Shown: positions 1 through 8,783, counted from the first letter of the stretch. The stretch is DNA of 53,408 bases from Vagococcus bubulae (GCF_003950315.1 NZ_NGJT01000016.1:1-53408); one strand, 5' to 3'. Made by a program: numbers and translations. The notes: generated by a model from the sequence alone, not told the origin.

Positions 1-95
1 CTGTAGTAAAATTAGTCATGAGAAAGTCCTCCTATAAAATTTCGGTTGTGGTAACTTTAATTTTACAGAATGGACTTTCTTTTTATCTACCTAAA
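1..95 (-). mobile_element. 5' end of an IS256-type insertion sequence (transposase start cut by window edge)
   Basis: A minus-strand frame starts with ATG at 17-19 and reads MTNFTT before the window ends. A strong AGGAGG lies just upstream (about 30-35). The opening resembles IS256/mutator transposases, which often begin MTxFTT. On the minus strand the sequence at about 66-95 contains AAAGTCCATTCTGTAAAATT, similar to the terminal inverted repeats of enterococcal and lactococcal IS256-family elements. So the right end of the IS is probably near 95. Only six codons are visible, so the family call is an inference from start and repeat together. Confidence 0.5.
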
Positions 96-424
96 ATTTC
101 TATTTACACAAAATATTTTACGCTATCTTTTGGATAACCTCATGTGTCTTTTATTATTAATATAGTTATATATTTTTTAATAAATCTATTTTTTATTATA
201 CACTAAAAAAGAACAAAAAAGGTCGGAGATAAAGTTTTTCAATTGTCTGAATGTAAAACATTTCTGATAAACATCTATTGTAATATTACTTATAAAGCCA
301 TTACTATTTGAGTGTATTAAAAATATTTTTTAGTTGTCTAGCCTAATTTTACAATTGGCGTTAATTTAAAAAATAATGACAGAACTATCAAGTACAATGT
401 TCAAAATAAAGACACCAAAATAAG

Positions 425-894
425 GTATTTTTTGTCTTGGGAATCACCCTGGATTCAATATTACAATTAATAATGAGGTGAATAAAGAGGATTATTTTAT
501 TGAATTTCATCCTAAAACAAAGAAAACATTCATCCCTGTCATCACAGGATATCCTTCTTAATATAAAATAATCAAAAAAGTAACTATAAATAAATTAAGT
601 CTTTCTGATGACTTATTCTCTGATTGCGTTCTTATTTTTGAAACTCCTGGTAAAAATACTGCCGTATTCACTTCGAAGCAACAAGACCAAAAAATATGTA
701 TTTCATATGAAATATACGCCTTTTTAAGGCATTTGGGAAACTTCTCTAGATAACACTCCTTTTGTTTGTATTAATCCATGATTGGTATGATGATATTGAA
801 GAGATTGATGATAATTTATCGAAAAAAGGGGATTAATTCACTAAGTCCAGGAAAAGATTTTATTTGTGAGTATAATATGACGTTAGATTAAATC
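425..894 (+). pseudogene. Decayed aldose 1-epimerase (LacX/galactose mutarotase type)
   Basis: No intact frame is present, but reading across plus-strand frames gives ordered pieces of the family. DYFIEFHPKTKKTFIPV is near 493-543. A central piece near 597-710 includes FETPGKNTAVFTSK. Then come GIW, TPFVCINP, an interrupted WYDDIEEIDDNLSKKG and a terminal LSPGKDFICEYNMTLD followed by a stop near 890. TPFVCIEPW and the PGxxF...YxI tail are typical of LacX-like mutarotases. Several stops and at least two frameshifts separate the pieces and the N-terminal part is missing. It is probably a relic of a sugar locus decayed next to an IS. Confidence 0.65.
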
Positions 895-990
895 CATAAG
901 AAACAATCTATAATCAGTATTTCCCATACTAATTATAGAGTGTTTTTCGACATGCTATTTGAGTAAATATTTTGGTAGTAATGTTAAAAC

Positions 991-1025
991 CCTTCACTTA
1001 ATTTGTACAATAAATTAAGTGAAGG
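991..1025. terminator. Perfect 14-bp stem terminator
   Basis: CCTTCACTTAATTT (991-1004) is exactly complementary to 1012-1025 with a 7-base loop. On the minus strand GTTTTAAC follows; on the plus strand GATTGTTT follows. It lies 26 bases past the last minus-strand gene of the PTS operon and probably ends that transcript. Confidence 0.75.
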
Positions 1026-1050
1026 ATTGTTTATAAAACGATTTAATTAT

Positions 1051-1962
1051 TTATCGATTTATTGATCTAGCAAAACGGGAAACGGTATGACGTTCTCCTC
1101 GAATTGCATCAGATAATTCTTTAATATTTTTTATCCCGACTAATCCCATATTAGCATCTCCAATATGTTGGATATCAATACCTAATATTTTATTTCTCAA
1201 ACCGATTTCTCTGATAGTTTGCGGATTAGCGCTCTCTTGGGAGGTACCAATAGCACTCATCACTAAACGATTATTATTATGAGCCGTATCAACTGCTTCT
1301 TTGACCATTTCTTCTGTAATTCCCCAAACTGTTCCCACGGCTGGAACAAGAATAATATCCGCTCCTGCATCAATAAACGCTTGTGTAGAATCCTTACTTA
1401 CTACAGGCTCGTCTACCCCGGCACTATGCATTTTACCAGCAATTATAACACCATTAAAGTATTTTTTTGCCAGTCTAATATTTTGTGCAATTAACTCGTT
1501 TGTTACACCTGTTCCCGGATTGCCTGTTAACAATATAAAATCGAAACCTAATTGATTCGCTAATTCAAAAGTATCTTTAGAAGCCTGTCTCCCCAAAGAA
1601 ATATTTAATTTATTAGAAAACATCTCTGCGGAAGGATCTACAGGTTCGATATTAACACCGATTGGTAAACCAATCAGTTTCTTTAAATCGTGGATTATAT
1701 CTGATGGTTGATGATTTTCTACATTTTGATACAACCCTTTAATTTCTGGAGACAACAAATCAAAACAGTTCAATAAAATCATATCTGCTCCATAAGATCT
1801 TGCAATTTCACTAGTGGTAATATCCTTAATCAAAGGCTCTTCTACAACTACATTTTCACTTAAAATAACTCGACCTTCACTTGCTTTGATGCTTTGAATT
1901 AAATCTTCTTTACTAAATGCTTCAATATCACTTGCATTAGCACTTATTAGTCTTTTAACCAT
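1051..1962 (-). CDS. TIM-barrel protein of the PTS locus, function unknown
   Basis: A 303-residue protein with the alternating pattern of a beta/alpha barrel: GADMILLNCFD (about 58-68), GLPIGVNIEP (about 98-107), GFDFILLTGNPGTGVTN (about 139-155), GVIIAGKMHSAGVD (about 170-183), GADIILVPAVGTVWG (about 201-215) and LVMSAIGTSQES (about 232-243). The glycine-rich phosphate-gripper-like segments suggest a phosphorylated sugar ligand. I recall relatives beside lactose/cellobiose-type PTS genes, sometimes misnamed as haloacid dehalogenase-like hydrolases, but no function I can assert. It is the last gene of the operon, 13 bases after the PTS IIA gene. ATG start, GGAGG upstream. An aldolase or epimerase acting on the imported sugar phosphate is a guess. 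Confidence 0.6.
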   Translation of the reverse strand: MVKRLISANASDIEAFSKEDLIQSIKASEGRVILSENVVVEEPLIKDITTSEIARSYGADMILLNCFDLLSPEIKGLYQNVENHQPSDIIHDLKKLIGLPIGVNIEPVDPSAEMFSNKLNISLGRQASKDTFELANQLGFDFILLTGNPGTGVTNELIAQNIRLAKKYFNGVIIAGKMHSAGVDEPVVSKDSTQAFIDAGADIILVPAVGTVWGITEEMVKEAVDTAHNNNRLVMSAIGTSQESANPQTIREIGLRNKILGIDIQHIGDANMGLVGIKNIKELSDAIRGERHTVSRFARSINR

Positions 1963-1975
1963 CCTCTACCTCCAA

Positions 1976-2308
1976 TTACTTAGGATCTGCGTAGCAAACA
2001 CTATAAAGATCAATTATTTCTTTTGCTAAATCAATAAATGATATACTTGTCATTAAATGATCTTGTGCATGAACAAGTAATAATGTCACTTCCACATTAT
2101 CTCCTGAAGCCTCTTGTGTTAATAAAGCTGTTTGTGCTCCATGAGCATCTACAATATGTTTTTCTGCCGATTCAATTTTTTGTCTAGCTTCATCAAAATG
2201 TTTTTGTTTGGCTTCTTGTATTGCTTCCATTGCATCACTTTTTGCATTACCTGATTGAACAATTAAACTCATAATTGTTGTTAATAATTCTTCTTTTGTT
2301 TCTCCCAA
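1976..2308 (-). CDS. PTS lactose/cellobiose-family IIA component
   Basis: A 110-residue, helix-rich cytoplasmic protein of the lactose/cellobiose (LicA/CelA/LacF) IIA family, which accepts phosphate from HPr on a histidine and passes it to IIB. LLLVHAQDHLMTS near residues 77-89 carries the expected phosphorylated histidine. SGNAKSDAMEAIQEA near 19-33 is typical of the first helix. The length matches the family. The start is TTG at 2308 with AAGGA about 10 bases upstream; no better ATG is in frame. It lies between IIC and the TIM-barrel gene, so the IIB-IIC-IIA set is complete. The chitobiose-like family suits a glycoside substrate. Confidence 0.9.
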   Translation of the reverse strand: MGETKEELLTTIMSLIVQSGNAKSDAMEAIQEAKQKHFDEARQKIESAEKHIVDAHGAQTALLTQEASGDNVEVTLLLVHAQDHLMTSISFIDLAKEIIDLYSVCYADPK

Positions 2309-2332
2309 AATATCCCATCCTTCTCTTATAAT

Positions 2333-3688
2333 TTACAGAGCATCAAAATCAAAATCTTCAAAGTTAATGTCATCTTCTAATTCTTCCGCATAATTTTTTT
2401 CTTCCTCAAGGTATTGGCGGTCCATCATTTTAACAAATGGATAATAAATGACCATACCTAGTAACAATAGTAAGACTTGTAATACTGCTCCTTGCCATCC
2501 ACTTACTAAGAAACCTGAAAAAACTATTGGTGTTGTCCAAGGCAATTGAATTCCATTAGTAAAAGGAACTAATCCCCAACTCATCGCAAAGTAAGCAATA
2601 ATTATATTAATTGTTGGAACTAACACAAATGGAACCAAAATAATAGGATTTAATACAATAGGTAAACCAAAGATAATTGGTTCATTAATACCAAAGAAAC
2701 TTGGAACTATTGATAATTGTGATAATTTTTTGATACGTTGACTCTTACAAAATAAAACCATTACAATAACTAAAGATAATGTGGATCCGGCTCCACCAAA
2801 TGTCGCAAACATATCTTGAAATTGTCCTGTAATAATATTTGGAATTTCCGTATGTGCCTTATAAGCTTCTAAATTTTCCATTGATAATGCTCTTAACACT
2901 GGATTAAAAACAGCTCCAACTACGCTACTACCATTTATTCCAAAGAACCAAAAGAAATGTAAGAAAAGATAAGCAACTATCATTGCTCCCAGAGTATTTC
3001 CTAAAGATAATAATGGTATTTGTAATAAATTAAAAATGATATCTTGTAAACTTCCATAAGATGTTAACGTTGCTAACCAATCAATGATAAAAAACACAAA
3101 AATAATCACAAAGCTCGGTATCAATGCTTCAAATGATTTAGACACGGTTGGTGGTACACTATCTGGCATTTTAATTTTCCAACCTTTTCTTACAACCCAA
3201 ACAAATAACCTAGTTGCAACTAATGCTGTAATCATTCCTAAGAATAAACCACTTGATCCCATCCATTTTAGTGGTAAACTAGTGACTTCATAAACAGTCT
3301 CTGTATTTTCAGGGGTAAAAAATGTGGTATAAGGTGTTACTATAAAAAATGCTACCAACGAGATAATTGCCGCTTGCATCGCATCTTCATCAAACTGTCT
3401 AGCTAAACTATATGCAATCCCCGCTACTGCTAAAATTGTCATAACATCAAAACTAGCACTAGCAGGTACCATCATATGACTCGCCCATTCTTTACCAAGA
3501 ATGGCACTCATCCACGAATCCCATTGATTCAGTGGAAAATTAGCGATAAGCAAGAAAAATGAGCCGACAATTAATACAGGTGTGGATAAAAGAAACCCAT
3601 CACGTATAGCAATTAAATATTTGTTTTCACCAATTTTTTTTGCCATTGGTGACAATACTCTCTCTAAACTATCTAAAAACTTTTTCAT
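2333..3688 (-). CDS. PTS lactose/cellobiose-family IIC permease
   Basis: About 451 residues with roughly ten membrane segments, matching the EIIC of the lactose/cellobiose/chitobiose class. It imports the sugar during phosphorylation. Family marks include PMAKKIGENKYLIAIRDGF at the N terminus, HFFWFFGINGSSVVG (about 250-264) and PSFFGINEPIIFGLPIVLNP (about 334-353), the conserved NEPIIFG loop. The tail is acidic (LEEEKNYAEELEDDINFEDFDFDAL region). A GTG at 3697 could also start the frame, but ATG 3688 has AGGTGAGAGGG directly upstream and is preferred. The IIB gene ends at 3698, nearly abutting. The substrate cannot be read from sequence; context suggests an amino-sugar conjugate. Confidence 0.92.
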   Translation of the reverse strand: MKKFLDSLERVLSPMAKKIGENKYLIAIRDGFLLSTPVLIVGSFFLLIANFPLNQWDSWMSAILGKEWASHMMVPASASFDVMTILAVAGIAYSLARQFDEDAMQAAIISLVAFFIVTPYTTFFTPENTETVYEVTSLPLKWMGSSGLFLGMITALVATRLFVWVVRKGWKIKMPDSVPPTVSKSFEALIPSFVIIFVFFIIDWLATLTSYGSLQDIIFNLLQIPLLSLGNTLGAMIVAYLFLHFFWFFGINGSSVVGAVFNPVLRALSMENLEAYKAHTEIPNIITGQFQDMFATFGGAGSTLSLVIVMVLFCKSQRIKKLSQLSIVPSFFGINEPIIFGLPIVLNPIILVPFVLVPTINIIIAYFAMSWGLVPFTNGIQLPWTTPIVFSGFLVSGWQGAVLQVLLLLLGMVIYYPFVKMMDRQYLEEEKNYAEELEDDINFEDFDFDAL

Positions 3689-3697
3689 CCCTCTCAC

Positions 3698-4030
3698 CTA
3701 CTTATTTTTATTATTTTTTGCTAATTTCAACGCTTCTTTTAAAGCTTTTTCTCCGTCCATCGCTCCATATATTTCTGGATCAATTACCATAACTGGAATC
3801 CCTTGTGGTTCATATTCTTCTTTTGTTTTATTAAGTAAAAAACGGACTTGTGGTCCTAGAAGAACTGCAATTGGTCTTTCTTTTTCAACAATTTCTTTAA
3901 TCCTTGCAACTGGATATGCTGTAATATCTAAAGGTAAATTATGTTTCTTAACTACTTCCATCATTTTATTAACCATAATACTAGTAGACATTCCTGCATC
4001 ACAAAATAAATATATTTTCTTTGTACTCAT
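3698..4030 (-). CDS. PTS lactose/cellobiose-family IIB component
   Basis: A 110-residue cytoplasmic IIB of the lactose/cellobiose type. IYLFCDAGMSTSIMVNKM at about residues 6-23 holds the phosphorylated cysteine and its P-loop-like surround. ERPIAVLLGPQVRFLL near 50-65 is also conserved. The start is ATG at 4030 with GGAGAA upstream. It is the first PTS gene after the glycosylasparaginase gene (21-base gap) and abuts IIC, so the four or five genes from 5005 leftward should form one transcript. Confidence 0.92.
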   Translation of the reverse strand: MSTKKIYLFCDAGMSTSIMVNKMMEVVKKHNLPLDITAYPVARIKEIVEKERPIAVLLGPQVRFLLNKTKEEYEPQGIPVMVIDPEIYGAMDGEKALKEALKLAKNNKNK

Positions 4031-4051
4031 TTTTTATTCTCCATTCTTTAT

Positions 4052-5005
4052 TTAGTCTATTGGTGCTTTAATTCTTTTTTCATATGCATCTAGCCATTCT
4101 TGGGTAATAGGCTCGATAACTGTTGTATGATTATCACCCATATTTGCTATGTAGATAGCTGCTTTATTTTGTGCATTCCCAACCGAAAAAGTAAACTCAA
4201 CATTAGTAGCAACTCCCCAATCGCCTTTATTATTCATTGCAACTAAAGACATCGCTCCACATTTGCCGTATTTTTGAGTTAATTTATCGTGAAAAGAATA
4301 TACTGCTTCATCACACGCTTCTTGTGGGGACATACCTTCCCCCATTTTTCGAACAATTTCGTAAGAGAGGATTCCTTTCATTAGGTCTTCACCCAGTCCT
4401 GTTGCGGCAGCTCCACCAATATCACTGTCCACATAAAATCCTGAACCAGACAATGGAGAATCTCCGACACGTCCTGGTTTTTTCATAAAAAGTCCAGAGC
4501 TAGATGTACCAGCACTCATACTCCCTGTTTTGTCGAGACTGATTGCCCCAATCGTATCATGCCCATCATAGGGACTAAGCGAGTGTTTTGCCATGTCATC
4601 TAAGCGTTTTTCCCATAGCCTTCTCGCCCGTTCGGTCAGCATGTTTTTTCTTTCGAATCCATTTGTCATGGCATACTTTGTTGCACCTTGACCAACTAAA
4701 AAGCTATTAAATTTTTCATGACTTAACTTTCTCGCAACAGAAATCGGATGACAAACATCTGTAATACCTGCCACAGCACCAATTTGAAACGTATCTCCAT
4801 CCATAAACGCAGCATCCATTTCTAAAATACCCTCTATGTTTGGTAACCCTCCATAACCAACGGACTTGTAATAAGGATAGTCCTCGACATGTTTAATAAT
4901 CATCTCAACTGCGTCATTAGATGTTCCTTCATTTCTTAGTAACTCTAAAGAAGACTCAATGCCGTCGTGAGACATTCGCCATGTCGCAATACTACCAAAA
5001 TTCAT
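4052..5005 (-). CDS. N4-(beta-N-acetylglucosaminyl)-L-asparaginase (glycosylasparaginase)
   Basis: A 317-residue Ntn-hydrolase. The family cleaves the amide bond between N-acetylglucosamine and asparagine, giving aspartate and the amino sugar. HDTIGAISLD near residues 149-158 is the autocleavage site; the threonine of HDTIG becomes the N-terminal nucleophile of the beta subunit. GRVGDSPLSGSGFY (about 178-191) and GAAATGLGEDLMKG (about 198-211) are the substrate-binding loops. There is no signal peptide, so the enzyme is cytoplasmic and acts after import. It heads the PTS transcript behind its own promoter, operator and cre. Placement between a PTS and an aspartate decarboxylase suits asparagine-linked sugar degradation. 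ATG start with AGAGGTGA. Confidence 0.88.
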   Translation of the reverse strand: MNFGSIATWRMSHDGIESSLELLRNEGTSNDAVEMIIKHVEDYPYYKSVGYGGLPNIEGILEMDAAFMDGDTFQIGAVAGITDVCHPISVARKLSHEKFNSFLVGQGATKYAMTNGFERKNMLTERARRLWEKRLDDMAKHSLSPYDGHDTIGAISLDKTGSMSAGTSSSGLFMKKPGRVGDSPLSGSGFYVDSDIGGAAATGLGEDLMKGILSYEIVRKMGEGMSPQEACDEAVYSFHDKLTQKYGKCGAMSLVAMNNKGDWGVATNVEFTFSVGNAQNKAAIYIANMGDNHTTVIEPITQEWLDAYEKRIKAPID

Positions 5006-5025
5006 TTAATCACCTCTTTATATTG

Positions 5026-5068
5026 TTATAACGCTTTCATTATACACTAGTATATACCATAATGTCTA
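5026..5068 (-). promoter_or_regulatory. Promoter, GntR-type operator and cre of the glycosylasparaginase-PTS operon
   Basis: On the minus strand a -35 TAGACA (5063-5068) and -10 TATAAT (5039-5044) are 18 bases apart. The spacer contains GTATATAC (5050-5057), which fits the GntR-family GTnTAnAC half-palindrome and recurs in the aspD promoter. Just downstream TGAAAGCGTTATAA (5026-5039) fits the CcpA catabolite response element. This implies specific control by the local GntR regulator plus glucose repression. Motif reading only. Confidence 0.6.
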
Positions 5069-5088
5069 TACTGATTATAATGTTATTT

Positions 5089-6390
5089 TTAATCACAGAC
5101 TAAAGCTAAAATTGCTTCCATATATATTTCCATATTCAATAATAAATCTTTTTCATCCATATATTCATCACTATTATGAGCTATCCCTTTTTGACCTGGA
5201 AATGAAGGCCCAAACGCAACAGTGTTAGGGAAAAAACGTGCATATGTTGCACCAGTTGTTGTCACTGGAGCACCATCTAAACCTGTTATTTGTTCATAGA
5301 CTCTACTTAATTTTTTTACATGACTATTATCTTTTGGGAAACTTGTACTCTTTAATTGTCGAATAATTTTAATTTCACTATCTTTAGGCACAACTTTGTG
5401 TAATTGTTCTGTTACTTCTTCTTCTTTTGTTGAAACTGGATACCGAATAGCGATGCTTAGTTGAATCGTATTATGCTTAACTGTCAACTCGTAGGGTGTT
5501 AAAATTAATTTTCCACTATCTTCATCCTCAAAATCTAAACCAATCCCTTCACCATAATGTTTCTCTGAAAAACTCTCTTCTACCCATGAGAAATAATGAC
5601 TCAACTGATTTGGTATTTCTTTGTTTTTAGATAGTTTTTTAGCTAGTGTAGTAATAGCATTTTCACCTAATTCTGGCGCATTTGATGGCGAACGTTTACC
5701 TAGGACTTGATATGACTCTTCATGAAACGTTGCTGTTAATTCATCTGGTACATGCGCGCTAGACTGATCACCTTTTATGATTAAATCTTGTAATACGTTT
5801 GAATCAAAATGCGTCGAAATAGTATAATTTACAATTCCTCTTTCTCCATAAACAACTGGGTATTTACAATCTGGTGTAAATGCAAAGATAGGGGCTCTTT
5901 CTTCTGCTAAATACAAAGGTAAATCTGAACTGCCACTTTCTTCATCCGTTCCAAAAATTATTCTAACGGGTTTGATTGGCTTAATCCCCATCTCTTTCAA
6001 TAGTTTCAGTCCAAATAAACATGACATAATCGGTCCCTTATTATCTAAGATTCCTCTTCCGTATAATCTTTCATCTTTTTTACTCAATTTAAATGGTGGA
6101 AATGACCATCCGTCACCTGCTGGAACAACATCTAAATGTCCCACTATACCAATATAATCATCGCCTTCTCCAAATTGAGCGTAACCTACAGCATCATTAA
6201 CAATATGTGTTTTAAAGCCATAATCTGAAGCTATCTTCATTACTTCTTCCAACGCTTGTTTTGGACCTATTCCAAAAGGGGCATTGTCCAAAGAGTCTCC
6301 CTTTACACTCTCAATTTGCATCACTTTATCTAAATCTTTATAAAATTCTTCTTTGTTTTTCTCTATTAAGTTTTTTATATTAACTGTCAT
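5089..6390 (-). CDS. pepV: M20 family dipeptidase, PepV/Sapep type
   Basis: A 433-residue zinc peptidase. GIVGHLDVVPAGDGW (about 82-96) gives the first metal histidine and the aspartate, GRGILDNKGPIMS (about 111-123) the bridging aspartate, and FGTDEESGSSDLP (about 147-159) the catalytic glutamate pair. AHNSDEYMDEKDL near the C terminus supplies the last histidine. PepV enzymes are cytoplasmic and cleave dipeptides with broad specificity. Here it would release amino acids from imported glycopeptide or aspartyl dipeptide fragments. The start codon overlaps the end of the GntR gene by 4 bases (ATGA), so it belongs to the aspD-gntR transcript. The length is slightly below the 465-470 of lactococcal PepV. 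Confidence 0.88.
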   Translation of the reverse strand: MTVNIKNLIEKNKEEFYKDLDKVMQIESVKGDSLDNAPFGIGPKQALEEVMKIASDYGFKTHIVNDAVGYAQFGEGDDYIGIVGHLDVVPAGDGWSFPPFKLSKKDERLYGRGILDNKGPIMSCLFGLKLLKEMGIKPIKPVRIIFGTDEESGSSDLPLYLAEERAPIFAFTPDCKYPVVYGERGIVNYTISTHFDSNVLQDLIIKGDQSSAHVPDELTATFHEESYQVLGKRSPSNAPELGENAITTLAKKLSKNKEIPNQLSHYFSWVEESFSEKHYGEGIGLDFEDEDSGKLILTPYELTVKHNTIQLSIAIRYPVSTKEEEVTEQLHKVVPKDSEIKIIRQLKSTSFPKDNSHVKKLSRVYEQITGLDGAPVTTTGATYARFFPNTVAFGPSFPGQKGIAHNSDEYMDEKDLLLNMEIYMEAILALVCD

Positions 6391-7133
6391 CGGTCTTCTC
6401 CTTCATTATTTCCTCTTACTAAAGTATTTTTAAAAGTGTATCTATCAGCTCGATAGTACGAAATATCGTATAATATCGGAGTCGCGTTAATGGCAAATGT
6501 TATTGAATTTACTAAAAGTAAAGGATCTCCCACAGGAACATTTAACAACTCGGCCATCTCTTCATTGACTAAAATCGCTTCTATTTCTTGATGAGAATAG
6601 GCAATTTCTACTTTCGATTCAATCAATTTAAACAACGATTGATTAAAGTCTTCTTTTGACAACCCATCTACATATTTTTCACTTAAATAAATTTTTTCAA
6701 TCGTCATTGGTTCATTATCTAAGCTTCTACATCTTACTAATTCATACACTGTATCAGATTCACTTAACTCTAATTGGGTCATTATTTTATCATCTAACTG
6801 TTTAATTTTTTCAAAAGAAATAACTTTAGTATCACTCGTTTTTCCATACGCTTTTGCGGCTTCAGTAAATCCTTGCAACCCATCACGGCCGCTTTGGATT
6901 TTTTGTTGTGACATGACATAACTACCTTTACCACGTTTTTTTACGATAATATTCTTTTTAATCAACAAATCTATCGCTTTTCGAATCGTTAATCTACTAC
7001 ATTCAAATTCTGTTGATAAATCATACTCAGATGGTAATTTTTGAGAGCTTACATAGATACCTTCTTTAATTCGTCTCTCTATTTCTTGTGCAACACTCAC
7101 ATATACTGTCTCCGTATTTTTTTTCTCTTTCAC
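6387..7133 (-). CDS. GntR/HutC-family transcriptional regulator (UTRA domain)
   Basis: About 248 residues. The N-terminal winged helix (about 10-75) has YVSSQKLPSEYDLSTEFECSRLTIRKAIDLL, the usual GntR signature. The C-terminal UTRA ligand domain covers about 90-240, with YELVRCRSLDNEPMTIEKIYL and LLLVNSITFAINATPILYDISYYRADRYTF segments. UTRA domains bind small molecules such as sugar phosphates. It is translationally coupled to aspD upstream and pepV downstream. Two starts are possible: TTG 7142, overlapping the aspD stop, or GTG 7133. I prefer GTG for its spacing from AGGG. Likely operators are the GTATATAC sites at 8740 and 5050, making it autoregulatory and the controller of both transcripts. 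Confidence 0.85.
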   Translation of the reverse strand: MKEKKNTETVYVSVAQEIERRIKEGIYVSSQKLPSEYDLSTEFECSRLTIRKAIDLLIKKNIIVKKRGKGSYVMSQQKIQSGRDGLQGFTEAAKAYGKTSDTKVISFEKIKQLDDKIMTQLELSESDTVYELVRCRSLDNEPMTIEKIYLSEKYVDGLSKEDFNQSLFKLIESKVEIAYSHQEIEAILVNEEMAELLNVPVGDPLLLVNSITFAINATPILYDISYYRADRYTFKNTLVRGNNEGEDR

Positions 7134-7138
7134 AAAAA

Positions 7139-8716
7139 TCAAATCCCTACTTTTTTATTTTTTTCCCATTCTTTTTTTATTTCTTCTGACAAACGTATAA
7201 TTCGCTTACCAACTTCTTCATATGACTCCGTTTCCAAGTTGGCCAGTGAAATTCTAATAGACCATTCATCACTACCAAAGTCATCTGTTTTTAGTAACAA
7301 CAACTTTTCTTTTTCAGCTAATCTTGTTAATACTTTTGTGATTGTCCATTCAGATTGTAAATACTTCGAAAACGCTAGACCATATCGCGATTCTATCCAA
7401 TCGATAAAATTAAACTCAAAATAATATGCTGTATTTAAAGATTCTACCTCTTCCTTGATACCTAAAGAATGAAACAATCGTTCTTCTCTTTCATGACATA
7501 AATTCATTACAGATGTTTTATAATCATCTTTAGTATCTAATAAAGAGTATAAACTAAATAGAGTCATCATGACTTGTTGAACAGAAGATAATCCCGCGGC
7601 ATGATTCAAAGCAATATCTCGACTATCAGCTACCATGCGATCGATAAAGCGAATACTGTCACCTTTTTGATTGAGTGATTGATATCTTAATTTTAATTGT
7701 CGTTGTTGCTCAGATGGTAACTCACTAATTAATTTATCAAATATATTCTCTTGTGCCACAGCGACCGTCCCCACACGCCAACCTGTCGCACCAAAATATT
7801 TTGAATATGAATAAATACAAGCTGAATTATATGGTAATTCTACGAATAATGAATTAAAATCTGATACAAATGTACCATAAACATCATCAGTTAGAATCAT
7901 TAAATTTGGATTATCTTTTTCTACAATCTCTTTTATTTGACGAATGGTTGATTGACTCATGGAATTAGCTGTAGGATTACTAGGATTAACTATAAATACC
8001 GCTTTGACATCTTTATCTTTTAGTTTATCAATTTCATGAGTCGGGTATTGATAGCTTAGATTTCCATCACAAATAGATTGTTCCGCATTAATTTTTAATA
8101 CGTCAAAATCATACTGTGGTAATTCAGGAATTTCTAAATACGGGGCAAAACTAGGAACTAATAAAGCAATTTTATCTCCCTTATTTAAAATGAAATTGTT
8201 AACTAAAGTATCAAATAAGTAACAAATTCCTGCTGTACCTCCTTCTACCGCAAATATATCAAATGCCGTGTCAACACCAGAAAACAATTCATATCTCAAA
8301 TAATTCTTTATTGGAGCTTCACAAGCGTCTAAACAACGAACTGGATTAGGATAATTATCACCTATGCTATAGTCTAACATTTTATCTAACCACTCTTGTT
8401 GATTCATACCAAAATAAACTACGCCATCTGTTAAAACTTGTTGTAAAAAAAGGGATCCTCTACCTGAGTTTTTTTCCAAAAACATTTGAAATCTTTTATA
8501 TCTAGTTGAGTCATATTCCAGCATTCCACGTATCAAAAAATGGTTCATATCTGTTGTTTCCATTAAAGCAAATTGGGTCAGTAATATGAAAGCTTCTCTT
8601 GGAATAGGTGCTGTCCAATTAGGATTGCCTCGACCAGCGTTTAAAGATTTTCTTTCTGTCTGTATTTTTTTCTCCAATAATAAATTCAACTCAAACGAAC
8701 TCAAATCCTCTAACAT
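7139..8716 (-). CDS. aspD: Aspartate 4-decarboxylase (bifunctional aspartate aminotransferase type)
   Basis: A 525-residue fold-type I PLP enzyme, the usual length of aspartate 4-decarboxylases, which turn aspartate into alanine and CO2 and can support proton-motive force through aspartate/alanine exchange. Near the N terminus are NAGRGNPNW and GRGSLFLQQVL. FIVNPSNPTANSMS (about 246-259) and LILTDDVYGTF (about 276-286) bind PLP and the substrate. IYSYSKYFGATGWRVG (about 307-322) holds the PLP lysine. It heads a coupled transcript with the GntR regulator and PepV and has its own promoter and 24-bp palindrome. I see no aspartate/alanine antiporter beside it. Aspartate from glycosylasparaginase is a natural substrate. 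Confidence 0.88.
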   Translation of the reverse strand: MLEDLSSFELNLLLEKKIQTERKSLNAGRGNPNWTAPIPREAFILLTQFALMETTDMNHFLIRGMLEYDSTRYKRFQMFLEKNSGRGSLFLQQVLTDGVVYFGMNQQEWLDKMLDYSIGDNYPNPVRCLDACEAPIKNYLRYELFSGVDTAFDIFAVEGGTAGICYLFDTLVNNFILNKGDKIALLVPSFAPYLEIPELPQYDFDVLKINAEQSICDGNLSYQYPTHEIDKLKDKDVKAVFIVNPSNPTANSMSQSTIRQIKEIVEKDNPNLMILTDDVYGTFVSDFNSLFVELPYNSACIYSYSKYFGATGWRVGTVAVAQENIFDKLISELPSEQQRQLKLRYQSLNQKGDSIRFIDRMVADSRDIALNHAAGLSSVQQVMMTLFSLYSLLDTKDDYKTSVMNLCHEREERLFHSLGIKEEVESLNTAYYFEFNFIDWIESRYGLAFSKYLQSEWTITKVLTRLAEKEKLLLLKTDDFGSDEWSIRISLANLETESYEEVGKRIIRLSEEIKKEWEKNKKVGI

Positions 8717-8731
8717 TTTTGTTTCCCCTTC

Positions 8732-8783
8732 TCTATATAGTATATACTATATAGAATATACTATTTTTGGTAACCTTTTACAA
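8732..8783 (-). promoter_or_regulatory. aspD promoter with a 24-bp perfect palindromic operator
   Basis: 8732-8755 is a perfect 24-bp palindrome centred on GTATATAC (8740-8747). Upstream on the minus strand lie -10 TATATT (8755-8760) and -35 TTGTAA (8778-8783), 17 bases apart. The palindrome therefore sits at and after the transcription start, as expected for a repressor site, and fits the GntR core GTnTAnAC. A partial second copy (AGTATATTC) overlaps the -10. Confidence 0.65.

Noticed and set aside
3582-4055. Plus-strand frame of 157 codons
   Set aside because: It lies opposite the PTS IIB and IIC genes, has no ribosome binding site and its product looks like the complement of those coding sequences.
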